DNA of 45,315 bases, taken from positions 55,744 through 101,058 of the forward strand of contig DADP01000026.1 in NCBI GenBank assembly GCA_002495025.1. The letters are read 5' to 3'. The notes under the pieces were generated by a model. It was not told where the DNA came from. It saw only the letters and a program-made list of their open reading frames with translations, and made no database searches. Origin of the DNA: Desulfurococcaceae archaeon UBA285. Its GTDB lineage: Archaea; Thermoproteota; Thermoprotei_A; Sulfolobales; Desulfurococcaceae. This document shows, piece after piece, positions 15,708 through 23,106 of this stretch (within the stretch, counting starts at the first letter, position 1; every line of letters starts with the position of its first letter). The position numbers were made by a program, and so were the translations under genes.

Positions 15708-17204
15708 TCACCCAAAGGAAACAGGTGGTGGGTATTTACTACGGAGCTCTAGTAGTTCTTCTCGAGAGACAGTTACAGATTCCTTTCCACGTCTAGCTCT
15801 AGATAACAGTGGAGACGACCTATACTCCTCCCAGAGGAATTTCAAAGTCTTCTCCATTTCTTCGAGTGCTTGTTGAGCTCTAGAGCCGCTGGTAAACTTG
15901 GATATAATGGAATATGCCGCAATTCTCCCTTCAAGTATTGCTGTTGTGGCTTCTTCAACACCAGAAGAGTCTCCTGCTACGTATAGATTGCTAACAGTTG
16001 TCTCTAAATCTCGCGTTCTAATTGGTACCAGCCCGCCGAGTTCTGGAACATACTTCATTACTGCACCGGCTTGCGCGTGGAATCTTGTATCTGGTTCTAA
16101 CCCGACAGCTAGTAGTACGAGGTCTACATTGAATTCCCTCTCAGTGCCTGAAATGGGATTGAATTTATCGTCTACTTCTACAACTACAGCTTTTTCAACT
16201 CTACCATTTCCTTCAACGTATTTAATAGTGTGGCTGGTTAGTATTGGAATACCAAGTCTCCTTACTTTTGCAGCGTGTACAAACCATCCTCCGATCTCCT
16301 TCATGATTTCAACTATTGCTTTTACTTCTACTCCCGCTTGGACTAGTTGGTATGCGACTATTAATCCAACATTACCAGATCCAACAACTAGTGCTTTCTC
16401 ACCGGGTTTTACACCAAACTCGTTCATTATTGTCTGTGCGCCGCCAGCACCCATAACGCCTGGGAGGTCGTTGTTTGGGAATTCAATTAGTCTTTCTTGT
16501 GCACCCGTAGCGGCTATTACAGCTCTTGGTTTTATAATATAGTGTTTATTTCTACCAGCAGCCGCGACTATTCCTCCCCGGAAAACACCATATACAGATG
16601 TCTGTGTTAACAACTTGATGTTTGAATACTCTGCTAGCTTCTTAATGTATAATTCGGCTATTTGAAAACCTCTCTGTCCTCCAAACAATTCTACGTTTCC
16701 AAAGAACTTATGGGTTTGTTTTAATAACTGGCCGCCGGGTTTAAAGTGTTCGTCTACTACAACCACTTCTAAACCATTACTTGCTAGTATACTCGCTGCT
16801 TCTAGTCCAGATGGCCCGCCTCCCACTATGAGTACGTCGGGGTTTAATTCTACTTCTTCAACTTCTTCTTCTAATGGTTTGGATGGTGGTGTGGCGAGGC
16901 CTTTCTGTCTCTCTACTACTAGTCCCTCTTGTACTGGTAGAATACATGTTCTCGTATTTGGAATATTATTTACAATCATAAAGCAACTACTACACTTTCC
17001 AATCATACAGAATGGGCCGCGCGGCCTATTTAGTTTTCTACTCCATGAAAACACGTCAATTCCAATTGCATATAGTGCAACTGCTACGCTTTCACCCTCG
17101 TATGCTTCTACCTCTCTGCCTTCAAATACAAATTTTATTTTTCTCCCTCTATGGAATGTTATTATTGGGTGTTCGTATATTCTTCTATCGATTGGCGAAG
17201 TCAA
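15708..17204 (-). CDS. pdhA: FAD/NAD(P)-binding oxidoreductase with N-terminal [2Fe-2S] domain, probable proline dehydrogenase alpha subunit
   Basis: A 498-residue protein fusing a Fer2_4-type [2Fe-2S] domain (C66, C71, C74, C87) to a two-dinucleotide-domain flavoprotein. FAD-binding G-G-G-P-S-G is near 128-133; the second Rossmann motif G-S-G-N-V-G is near 274-279; the A-G-D-S-S-G-V-E-E FAD-binding end is near 421. This is the HcnA+HcnB / sarcosine oxidase alpha-like arrangement. In archaeal PDH1 the alpha subunit is an NADH- or dye-linked diaphorase. It is the first gene of the operon, and its TGA overlaps the next gene's GTG. Confidence 0.78.
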   Translation of the reverse strand: MTSPIDRRIYEHPIITFHRGRKIKFVFEGREVEAYEGESVAVALYAIGIDVFSWSRKLNRPRGPFCMIGKCSSCFMIVNNIPNTRTCILPVQEGLVVERQKGLATPPSKPLEEEVEEVELNPDVLIVGGGPSGLEAASILASNGLEVVVVDEHFKPGGQLLKQTHKFFGNVELFGGQRGFQIAELYIKKLAEYSNIKLLTQTSVYGVFRGGIVAAAGRNKHYIIKPRAVIAATGAQERLIEFPNNDLPGVMGAGGAQTIMNEFGVKPGEKALVVGSGNVGLIVAYQLVQAGVEVKAIVEIMKEIGGWFVHAAKVRRLGIPILTSHTIKYVEGNGRVEKAVVVEVDDKFNPISGTEREFNVDLVLLAVGLEPDTRFHAQAGAVMKYVPELGGLVPIRTRDLETTVSNLYVAGDSSGVEEATTAILEGRIAAYSIISKFTSGSRAQQALEEMEKTLKFLWEEYRSSPLLSRARRGKESVTVSREELLELRSKYPPPVSFG

Positions 17205-17316
17205 CCACCCCTCTTACAGCCAGTTATGCTCTGTATACATACATAGATTACATACTTAGACATAATTATTAACAAGTATGTATAATAAGTCTTCTATAAG
17301 CAAAAAGGGACGTACC

Positions 17317-17766
17317 ATGGAGGCACGTGATAATAAATTAATAATTCTACTACTAGTAGCAATTCTAGCAAGTATATGGATTACAAGTCTATGGAGACCA
17401 ACAGAGACAGCAACAACAGTAACAATCACTATTACAAATACAAAAACAATAACAACATGCCCACCACTAGATTGGTGGGAAACAATAGGGGCAACAGAAA
17501 ACCTACAATTATACCCAGACAGCTACATAAATACCACTAGCAAACAGCTCACTCTACACGTTAAGAACACTGGCTCGGTAGTAGCAGTAATATACAAAAT
17601 AGAAGTAGTAGCTCTCGGGTCCACAGACATCACAGAGACAATAAATCCTGGTGAAGATAAAACTATAACTGTCCGTGTAGCTGGTGCTGTTCCCGATACT
17701 AACTATGCTGTAAAAATCTATACGAGAGCAGGTAATGTCTATACAATAACTGTACAGGCTAGATAA
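17317..17766 (+). CDS. Small secreted or membrane-anchored beta-domain protein
   Basis: 149 residues from ATG 17317 (an in-frame ATG 17278 would add 13). A short basic N terminus and one helix (K-L-I-I-L-L-L-V-A-I-L) are followed by a Thr-rich segment and a beta-sandwich-like domain (L-T-L-H-V-K-N-T-G; I-N-P-G-E-D-K-T-I-T-V). This layout resembles archaeal pilin-like or extracellular accessory proteins, but no class III prepilin cleavage motif is clear. It is divergent from the proline dehydrogenase operon and stands alone. An AT-rich stretch at about 17253-17270 could be its promoter, which favours the later ATG. Confidence 0.65.
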   Translation: MEARDNKLIILLLVAILASIWITSLWRPTETATTVTITITNTKTITTCPPLDWWETIGATENLQLYPDSYINTTSKQLTLHVKNTGSVVAVIYKIEVVALGSTDITETINPGEDKTITVRVAGAVPDTNYAVKIYTRAGNVYTITVQAR

Positions 17767-17850
17767 TTACTGTGGATTTTTAAATAGATATATTGTCTTC
17801 TCTGCAACCTCTACTTGAGTGTAAAGTAGTTTGTGTTTTCGTTTAATTGT

Positions 17851-17910
17851 CTGGTATCAGTGATCGAGGACTTCTTCATCGTTCCGGCAAACCCCTGCCC
17901 TCATCACCAG
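17851..17910 (-). ncRNA. C/D-box sRNA (2'-O-methylation guide), candidate 2
   Basis: On the minus strand: terminal stem CTGGT/ACCAG (17906-17910 with 17851-17855), C box GTGATGA (17901-17907), a 14-nt D' guide, D'-like CGGA (17883-17886), C'-like CGATGAA (17875-17881), a 14-nt D guide, and D box CTGA (17857-17860). Both guides have the length expected for the symmetric archaeal C/D RNP. By the box-plus-five rule the targets are C (in TGATC) and A (in GCAAA), read in the plus strand, which has the target's sense. It lies in a 226-nt gap without genes. Confidence 0.82.
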
Positions 17911-18013
17911 TTATATTGATTGCAATGTAGTTTTTAATACTTGTTTTATGTTATGTGCTATCTACGAGTTAAGTGTATAAATCGTGGAGTAATTGTTATT
18001 CATGGTGGTATTT

Positions 18014-18265
18014 ATGTCTAATCAAATAGACTATACTGAGGTATTAGAGAAGACAAAGATATGTGTAGAGAGAATGGGAGTTTCTGGACGTGAAATCTGG
18101 ATTACTCCTCTCCGTAGTGGCTATAGAGTAGAGTTTATTCCAAATCTCTCCATGGATACTCTAGAATATATTTCTAAGTGTATAGAGAAGGAATTGAATA
18201 CTAGAGTAGTTATAAGAGAGTCTAGTAGGGGTATGCCCGCCATTATTCTTGAAACTACAAAGTAG
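18014..18265 (+). CDS. Small hypothetical protein
   Basis: 83 residues from ATG 18014 (TTG 17993 and ATG 18002 are longer options with a poor, hydrophobic N terminus). The predicted pattern is helix, three strands, helix, strand: E-I-W-I-T-P-L-R-S-G-Y-R-V-E-F-I-P, then a helix E-Y-I-S-K-C-I-E-K-E-L and R-V-V-I-R-E. This ferredoxin-like alternation could be a small nucleic-acid-binding or ACT/KH-like domain, but I recognise no family. It is flanked by the sRNA and the CBS gene. Confidence 0.6.
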   Translation: MSNQIDYTEVLEKTKICVERMGVSGREIWITPLRSGYRVEFIPNLSMDTLEYISKCIEKELNTRVVIRESSRGMPAIILETTK

Positions 18266-18361
18266 AGTTTTAATCCAGCAGAGAACTCGTAAAACGTTTT
18301 TTCCAGGTCCATGATTTAAAGATATAACCCAGCTCCTACTATAGAGTAAATTGGTGGTAGA

Positions 18362-19303
18362 TTGAAATTCACACCTAAATCCCGTCCTCTAAGACAAGAA
18401 CATTATAGGTGGATGAGAGAGGGGACGCCTAACTTCGACGATAGGGTTTTTACGGGTATAAAAGAACTCGAATTAATTGCCAAGAAAGAAGTTAAATGGG
18501 TGTTGCCATCTACATCTATACTAAAAGCCCTCGAGGAAATGGCCCACTCCTATAGAAGCCTCATTGTTCAAAACTCAACTGGGTCTTTCAAGGGACTGCT
18601 TACAGTTATGAGATTAGTGAATTATCTTGGTGGAGGCGATTTATTCCAAATCGTTGAGAGGAGACATAATTTCAACTTGTTTTCAGCGCTCAGCAAGGAA
18701 CCCGTTGAATCAATTATGGAGAAAAACCCGGTAGTAGTCTATGTTGATGAAGGAATAAAAGAAGCACTTGCTAGAATGGTCAACTACGGTGCTGGCATAC
18801 TCCCAGTTTTAAATAGAGAAAACAAAGTAGTTGGTATACTCACCGAGCACGACTTAGTAAAATACCTTGCTGGAGTGGTCTCGCTGGGATTGAAAGTAAG
18901 AGATGTTATGTCTTCCCCGGTTGTAACAGTAGGGGAAAACGCCACGTTAAAAGAAGCAATGGAGACAATGGTTAAATACGGATTTAGAAGACTGCCAGTA
19001 GTGAACGATGAGGGCGTCGTTGAGGGGATAATTACAGCTGTAGATATAGTGAGAAAGTTTGGAACGCACGAGTTAATAGAGCGTTCAACAGGAGGTGATA
19101 TAAGAGATATACTAGTAATCCCTGTAACAGAGATAATGGTTCACGATGTTGCAGTAGCACGTGAAGACGATGACTTAGCAAGCGCTATTAACACTATGTT
19201 AACTAGAAATATCAGCTCGGTCCTCGTAATAGACGATGAAGGAGTATTAAAGGGTATTGTAACAGAACGCGATGTTTTATACGCTATTCTCGCCCCTAAG
19301 TAA
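18362..19303 (+). CDS. CBS-domain protein (four CBS motifs)
   Basis: A 313-residue protein made of two Bateman pairs. CBS motifs lie at about 45-100, 108-170, 175-235 and 250-312, with the repeated pattern of V-x-x-x-x-x-L-x-x-A followed by L-P-V-x-x and G-I-(I/L)-T. CBS pairs bind adenine nucleotides or SAM and act as energy or ligand sensors. No catalytic domain is attached, so the partner is unknown. TTG at 18362 is the start, and an AT-rich region precedes it. Confidence 0.88.
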   Translation: MKFTPKSRPLRQEHYRWMREGTPNFDDRVFTGIKELELIAKKEVKWVLPSTSILKALEEMAHSYRSLIVQNSTGSFKGLLTVMRLVNYLGGGDLFQIVERRHNFNLFSALSKEPVESIMEKNPVVVYVDEGIKEALARMVNYGAGILPVLNRENKVVGILTEHDLVKYLAGVVSLGLKVRDVMSSPVVTVGENATLKEAMETMVKYGFRRLPVVNDEGVVEGIITAVDIVRKFGTHELIERSTGGDIRDILVIPVTEIMVHDVAVAREDDDLASAINTMLTRNISSVLVIDDEGVLKGIVTERDVLYAILAPK

Positions 19304-19305
19304 TC

Positions 19306-19340
19306 CTCTTCTTTTAAATTTTGTTTTAAAGGGGTTTTCT
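19306..19340 (+). terminator. Possible T-tract terminator after the CBS gene
   Basis: Several runs of T (CTTCTTTTAAATTTTG, then GTTTTAAAGGGGTTTTC) follow the stop codon, as in archaeal U-tract termination. There is no strong hairpin. Confidence 0.35.
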
Positions 19341-19363
19341 ACTCTATACAATTGGTTTTGCTT

Positions 19364-19876
19364 ATGAGTAGTGAACCCAAATTCATAGTAGACAACATGC
19401 TTGGTTCAATTGCAAGATGGTTGAGAATACTAGGCTATGATACAGTATACGATAGAAACGCAGAGGACTGGGCAATAGTGAGAAGAGCACAATTAGAGGA
19501 AAGGATAATTATTACAAAAGACAAGGGACTACACAATAGAGCATTGAAAAACGGAGTGCGAAGTATACTAGTTTGGGAAGAGGATATAGCTGATGTACTA
19601 GCACACATAGCTGTCGTAGCCGGGATAAAGCTCTCAGTAGACTTTGATAAAACAAGGTGTCCAGAAGACAATACACCACTAATTAAAGTAGCTGGAAAAG
19701 AAAAAATAAAAGACAAAGTTCCACCAAGAGTTTTTAGTTTACACGAAGACTTCTGGGAGTGTCCACGCTGCGGCAAGGTATACTGGATTGGCAGACACTG
19801 GCGTCAAATAGAAAAAATACTCGGTGAAGCACGTAGTAAACTAGAAGTATACAAGTTGAAAACGAGTTTAAGATAG
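19364..19876 (+). CDS. Mut7-C RNase domain protein (PIN-like fold with Zn ribbon)
   Basis: 170 residues from ATG 19364 (TTG 19352 is the longer option). The N-terminal PIN-like domain has the Mut7-C opening V-D-N-M-L-G-S-I-A-R-W-L-R-I-L-G-Y-D and later T-K-D-K-G-L-H, giving the acidic site. The C-terminal Zn ribbon has C-P-R-C near 133-136, but its first knuckle reads R-C-P-E-D-N, so one of the usual four Cys is replaced by Asp. Predicted role: RNA cleavage or decay. It is the first of a run with AMMECR1 and NAD synthetase (gaps of 17 and 23 nt). Confidence 0.87.
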   Translation: MSSEPKFIVDNMLGSIARWLRILGYDTVYDRNAEDWAIVRRAQLEERIIITKDKGLHNRALKNGVRSILVWEEDIADVLAHIAVVAGIKLSVDFDKTRCPEDNTPLIKVAGKEKIKDKVPPRVFSLHEDFWECPRCGKVYWIGRHWRQIEKILGEARSKLEVYKLKTSLR

Positions 19877-19893
19877 TTGATTAAACTATCAAT

Positions 19894-20571
19894 ATGGGGG
19901 TTGTTTTGGAGTATATACATCCATCCGAGTTGACACTAGAAGAAGGAGTCTACCTCGTTAAACTAGCCAGGCAGGCGATTGAAGAATACTTGAAAACAGG
20001 TAGAAAAATAAAACCCAGCTCCCCTAACCCTAAGCTCTCAAAGAAGGGTATGACGTTTACTACACTCGAATCACTTGACTCTTCCACGGGGAGAACTAGT
20101 CTAAGGGGTTGTATTGGGTTTTTAACACCCGTCTACAGCCTTGTAGACTCGGTTGTAGAATCAGCTATTGAAGCAGCAGTTAACGACCCTAGATTTCCAC
20201 CAGTTGAAATATGGGAAATGGATAATATAGTTATAGAAGTAACTGTTTTATCATTACCAATTCCGATTAAAGTAGCTGATAGGAGAGAAATACCCAAACA
20301 GATCATTATTGGTAGACATGGACTAGTAGTGGAAAAAGGATGGTTTAAAGGAACGCTTCTCCCAGTAGTCCCAGTTGAATACTGCTGGGATGAAGAAACA
20401 TTTCTCGCCGAGACATGTTTAAAAGCATGGTTGAAACCAGACTGCTGGCTCGACCCAGCTACAAAAATATACTACTATGAAGGAAGAGCGTTCAAAGAAA
20501 TCAAACCGCGAGGAGAAGTAGTAGAGAGAGATTTAAACAAAGAGTATAGAGAACTCTGTAAACTAGTATAA
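19894..20571 (+). CDS. AMMECR1-family protein
   Basis: A 225-residue protein with the AMMECR1 signature L-R-G-C-I-G (70-75) and the expected D-P-R-F-P-P segment near 96-101. Length and order match archaeal family members. The molecular function of the family is not established. ATG 19894 follows the Mut7-C gene by 17 nt. Confidence 0.92.
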   Translation: MGVVLEYIHPSELTLEEGVYLVKLARQAIEEYLKTGRKIKPSSPNPKLSKKGMTFTTLESLDSSTGRTSLRGCIGFLTPVYSLVDSVVESAIEAAVNDPRFPPVEIWEMDNIVIEVTVLSLPIPIKVADRREIPKQIIIGRHGLVVEKGWFKGTLLPVVPVEYCWDEETFLAETCLKAWLKPDCWLDPATKIYYYEGRAFKEIKPRGEVVERDLNKEYRELCKLV

Positions 20572-20594
20572 AACACTGCAAAGAGGACTCTGCA

Positions 20595-21422
20595 ATGAAG
20601 ATTACTCTAAGAGATGTGTTGAATATAGACTATGAGAGCGCGGTAGAAGCTATAAGACAATACGTTGAAAAATCCATTAGAGAAGCCGGTGCGAGAGAAG
20701 TAGTTATGGGATTGAGTGGTGGTGTAGATTCATCAGTACTACTTAGACTGCTCACGGAGATCATAGGCCCCGAGAAGATAGCAGTATTAATAATGCCGGA
20801 TACAAGGGTTACTCCACAAGAAGATACTTTAGACGCTATTGAACTAGCTGAAAAACTAGGTGTTAAATACTATGTGGTAAACATAGACTCTATAGTCGAC
20901 TCTTATAGTATAGTGGAATTCTATAGTCCAAACGATAAACTAGCAATTGGGAACCTAAGAGCTAGAATCAGGGCGAACCTGTTATACTACTATGCCAATA
21001 AATACAAGGCTATTGTAGCAGGCGCTAGTGATAGAAGCGAGGTGTTAATTGGATACTTTACAAAATACGGTGATGGAGCAGCTGATTTTTACCCACTAGC
21101 CTGTCTCTATAAATCACAAGTTAGAGAGCTTGGAAGAAGACTTGGACTACCAAGTAAAATAACAGAGAAACCTAGTGCTCCAAGATTGTGGAGGGATCAC
21201 ACAGCTGAAAGCGAATTAGGAGTACCATATGAAGTAATAGATGTAGTTCTCTACGCTGCTTTTGATAGAAATATTGATCCAGGTGAAATTCCAAGTGTAA
21301 CCAGTGTTGATCCCGGTGTAGTCGAGAAAATAATTGGTTTACATAGAATGAGCCGTCATAAAAGAAGAGGTATTATAGCCCCAGAGCTACCCTGGTTAAA
21401 ACAACCTATTAGAGAGCTTTAA
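20595..21422 (+). CDS. nadE: NAD synthetase (ammonia-dependent)
   Basis: A 275-residue enzyme that amidates nicotinic acid adenine dinucleotide to NAD using ATP and ammonia. The PP-loop S-G-G-V-D-S-S is at 41-47. The family's N-x-x-A-R-x-R and G-x-x-x-x-S-E-x-x-x-G-Y-F-T-K-Y-G-D-G-x-x-D segments are seen at about 116-165, and K-P-S-A-x-L-W is at 193-198 (here S-A-P-R-L-W). No glutaminase domain is attached, so ammonia is the nitrogen donor. The end overlaps the converging gene by 14 bp. Confidence 0.95.
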   Translation: MKITLRDVLNIDYESAVEAIRQYVEKSIREAGAREVVMGLSGGVDSSVLLRLLTEIIGPEKIAVLIMPDTRVTPQEDTLDAIELAEKLGVKYYVVNIDSIVDSYSIVEFYSPNDKLAIGNLRARIRANLLYYYANKYKAIVAGASDRSEVLIGYFTKYGDGAADFYPLACLYKSQVRELGRRLGLPSKITEKPSAPRLWRDHTAESELGVPYEVIDVVLYAAFDRNIDPGEIPSVTSVDPGVVEKIIGLHRMSRHKRRGIIAPELPWLKQPIREL

Positions 21423-21894
21423 GTACGACTTGTAGTAGAAATGGTTTTTCAATGATTTGAATCATAGAGGAGTTGTAGCTAATTAATAGTTTTCTTGGAT
21501 TAAAGGCTATTGTTAAAGCAACTGGATAGTTGTCAATTACTGCATTAAACTCAGACAACTCCCACTTCTTTGTTTTTGTTTTTGCAATAATGTTTTTTCT
21601 AGTATCGACAACTTCTAGTTTTTCACTGTAGCTTTGTGGGGTTTCACTGTTGATTATTAAGATACCGGGATCTTGATAGTAGATATCAGTTGGTCCAGAT
21701 ATCTCCAGTCTTCCCTGTATACCGTGTAGTTTATTGAATACTAGCTTTCCAGTGGTTTTAGCTGTAATGTATACTTCAATCGCACTGTATGGCTGACCGT
21801 CAACTACTACAATATTGTCTTTTAAATCTAGTATCATGTATTTCCACCTTGCTCTACCCGGTATAAATCTATGGTTTTCAAGGTGTAAAAGCAT
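21409..21894 (-). CDS. Hypothetical protein, beta-rich
   Basis: 161 residues, mostly predicted strands and no membrane helix. It has the look of a beta-sandwich or barrel (V-V-V-D-G-Q-P-Y-S-A-I-E-V-Y-I-T-A). I recognise no family. It starts 7 nt after the pseudo-mutase gene on the same strand, so it is probably the last gene of that operon. It might serve the same glycan-related process, but this is only context. Confidence 0.55.
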   Translation of the reverse strand: MLLHLENHRFIPGRARWKYMILDLKDNIVVVDGQPYSAIEVYITAKTTGKLVFNKLHGIQGRLEISGPTDIYYQDPGILIINSETPQSYSEKLEVVDTRKNIIAKTKTKKWELSEFNAVIDNYPVALTIAFNPRKLLISYNSSMIQIIEKPFLLQVVLKAL

Positions 21895-21900
21895 GTCTTG

Positions 21901-23106
21901 CTAGAATTTATCACCCTCTAGTTTGATAAAGCCGTCGGCTTCTGGATTATAGATTAGTGTAATTAACTTGTTATCTCTGAGTATTCTACAACCCCATAGT
22001 GTTGTTTCATCCGCTTCTCTACAGATTTCCAAGCCATTATTTAATGATAGTGTTTCACGGTGTAATTCTTCTCTTATTGATTTTACTGTATCTAGTGGCT
22101 TCAAACCAATATCTGATAATGCTTCTAAAACCTGCGCGTAGAGTATAATTGCATCAAAGCCGAGGCTGAATAGTGGGGTTATATATTCTCCACGCCAAGT
22201 CATAGATATAACGGGTCTTTCTCTCCTGTTAACAAAGTGGAATTTTTCCTCGTCGTCTACAATGGTTATCTTATAACCCTCTTTCTCTAGGTATTCAATA
22301 GTCTTTTTGAAAACAGGGTTTAATACTAGTACGCGGCTTCCAGGACCATATTTTTGAATTACATACAATAATAGTTCTTCTGGCAGTAGAAATCCCAGGC
22401 CCTCTAGACACAGAGTTAGAGCTGAACCATCATGGCTAAACAATACACCTATATCGCTTTGTAGTGCTCTTCTAACACTCCATATTTTCTTCATTAGGGT
22501 TGTAAATGGGTGGGTGGGGGGATTAATGTCGCCAATAATTATTTGGCTTACTCCAAGTCCTCTAGCTAGCTCTGTTAATATGGATTCTAATGGTTCATAG
22601 TCTGGTGCTACAACACTAGATATTTTTCTACTTGTAATAATATCTCCTTTTACAAATGAAGATATAGCTGACGTGTATAGTCTATGCACGTATTCAGCGT
22701 AGTATACCCAGCCAATTTCACTTCTTGCTTCTCTTTTTTCTTCTTCAGCCTCTCTAATAATTCTCTTCAAGCTCTCTCCTGCCAACTCATAGCCTGGAGA
22801 CGAGAATATCTTCAATAATACGCCGCCTGTAGAAGGGTCTATTGACACCATAAACCCCATTTTAGCACCGAAACGCTTAATTGCAAATGCTATTTCTCCA
22901 TTGAGTGATTCGTGGAAGTCCATTACATCGGCTCCAGCAGACATTACACCAGCTGTAATAGCTCTTTTAAGCATTCTTGAAACTCTAAAAGCATCTCTAC
23001 CACTTACAACTAGATTGCGTGGACCAGCACTCCTTCCAATGACATATCCTAATTTAACGGCTTTCTCGAGAGTTATGTCTTCGTAGAGCTTACCCTTTAA
23101 CCTCAT
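21901..23106 (-). CDS. Phosphohexomutase-family protein lacking catalytic motifs (probable pseudoenzyme)
   Basis: A 401-residue homologue of phosphomannomutase/phosphoglucosamine mutase by overall layout: an opening G-R-D-A-F-R-V-S-R segment (36-44), then domain I ending in G-F-M-V-S-I-D-P-S-T-G-G. The phosphoserine loop of active enzymes (T-A-S-H-N-P) is missing there. The metal loop D-G-D-(G/A)-D-R is replaced by S-H-D-G-S-A-L-T, and the sugar loop G-G-E-x-S-G-H by M-T-W-R-G-E-Y. It therefore probably has no mutase activity. It overlaps the upstream nucleotidyltransferase gene by 17 bp in the same order as in fused guanylyltransferase/mutase-like proteins, so a regulatory or scaffold role in NDP-sugar synthesis is likely. 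Confidence 0.75.
   Translation of the reverse strand: MRLKGKLYEDITLEKAVKLGYVIGRSAGPRNLVVSGRDAFRVSRMLKRAITAGVMSAGADVMDFHESLNGEIAFAIKRFGAKMGFMVSIDPSTGGVLLKIFSSPGYELAGESLKRIIREAEEEKREARSEIGWVYYAEYVHRLYTSAISSFVKGDIITSRKISSVVAPDYEPLESILTELARGLGVSQIIIGDINPPTHPFTTLMKKIWSVRRALQSDIGVLFSHDGSALTLCLEGLGFLLPEELLLYVIQKYGPGSRVLVLNPVFKKTIEYLEKEGYKITIVDDEEKFHFVNRRERPVISMTWRGEYITPLFSLGFDAIILYAQVLEALSDIGLKPLDTVKSIREELHRETLSLNNGLEICREADETTLWGCRILRDNKLITLIYNPEADGFIKLEGDKF

Noticed and set aside
15898..16542. Long plus-strand open frame (214 codons) opposite the proline dehydrogenase alpha gene
   Set aside because: Ser/Thr/Pro-rich low-complexity product without family features; it mirrors the codon structure of the well-supported minus-strand gene.
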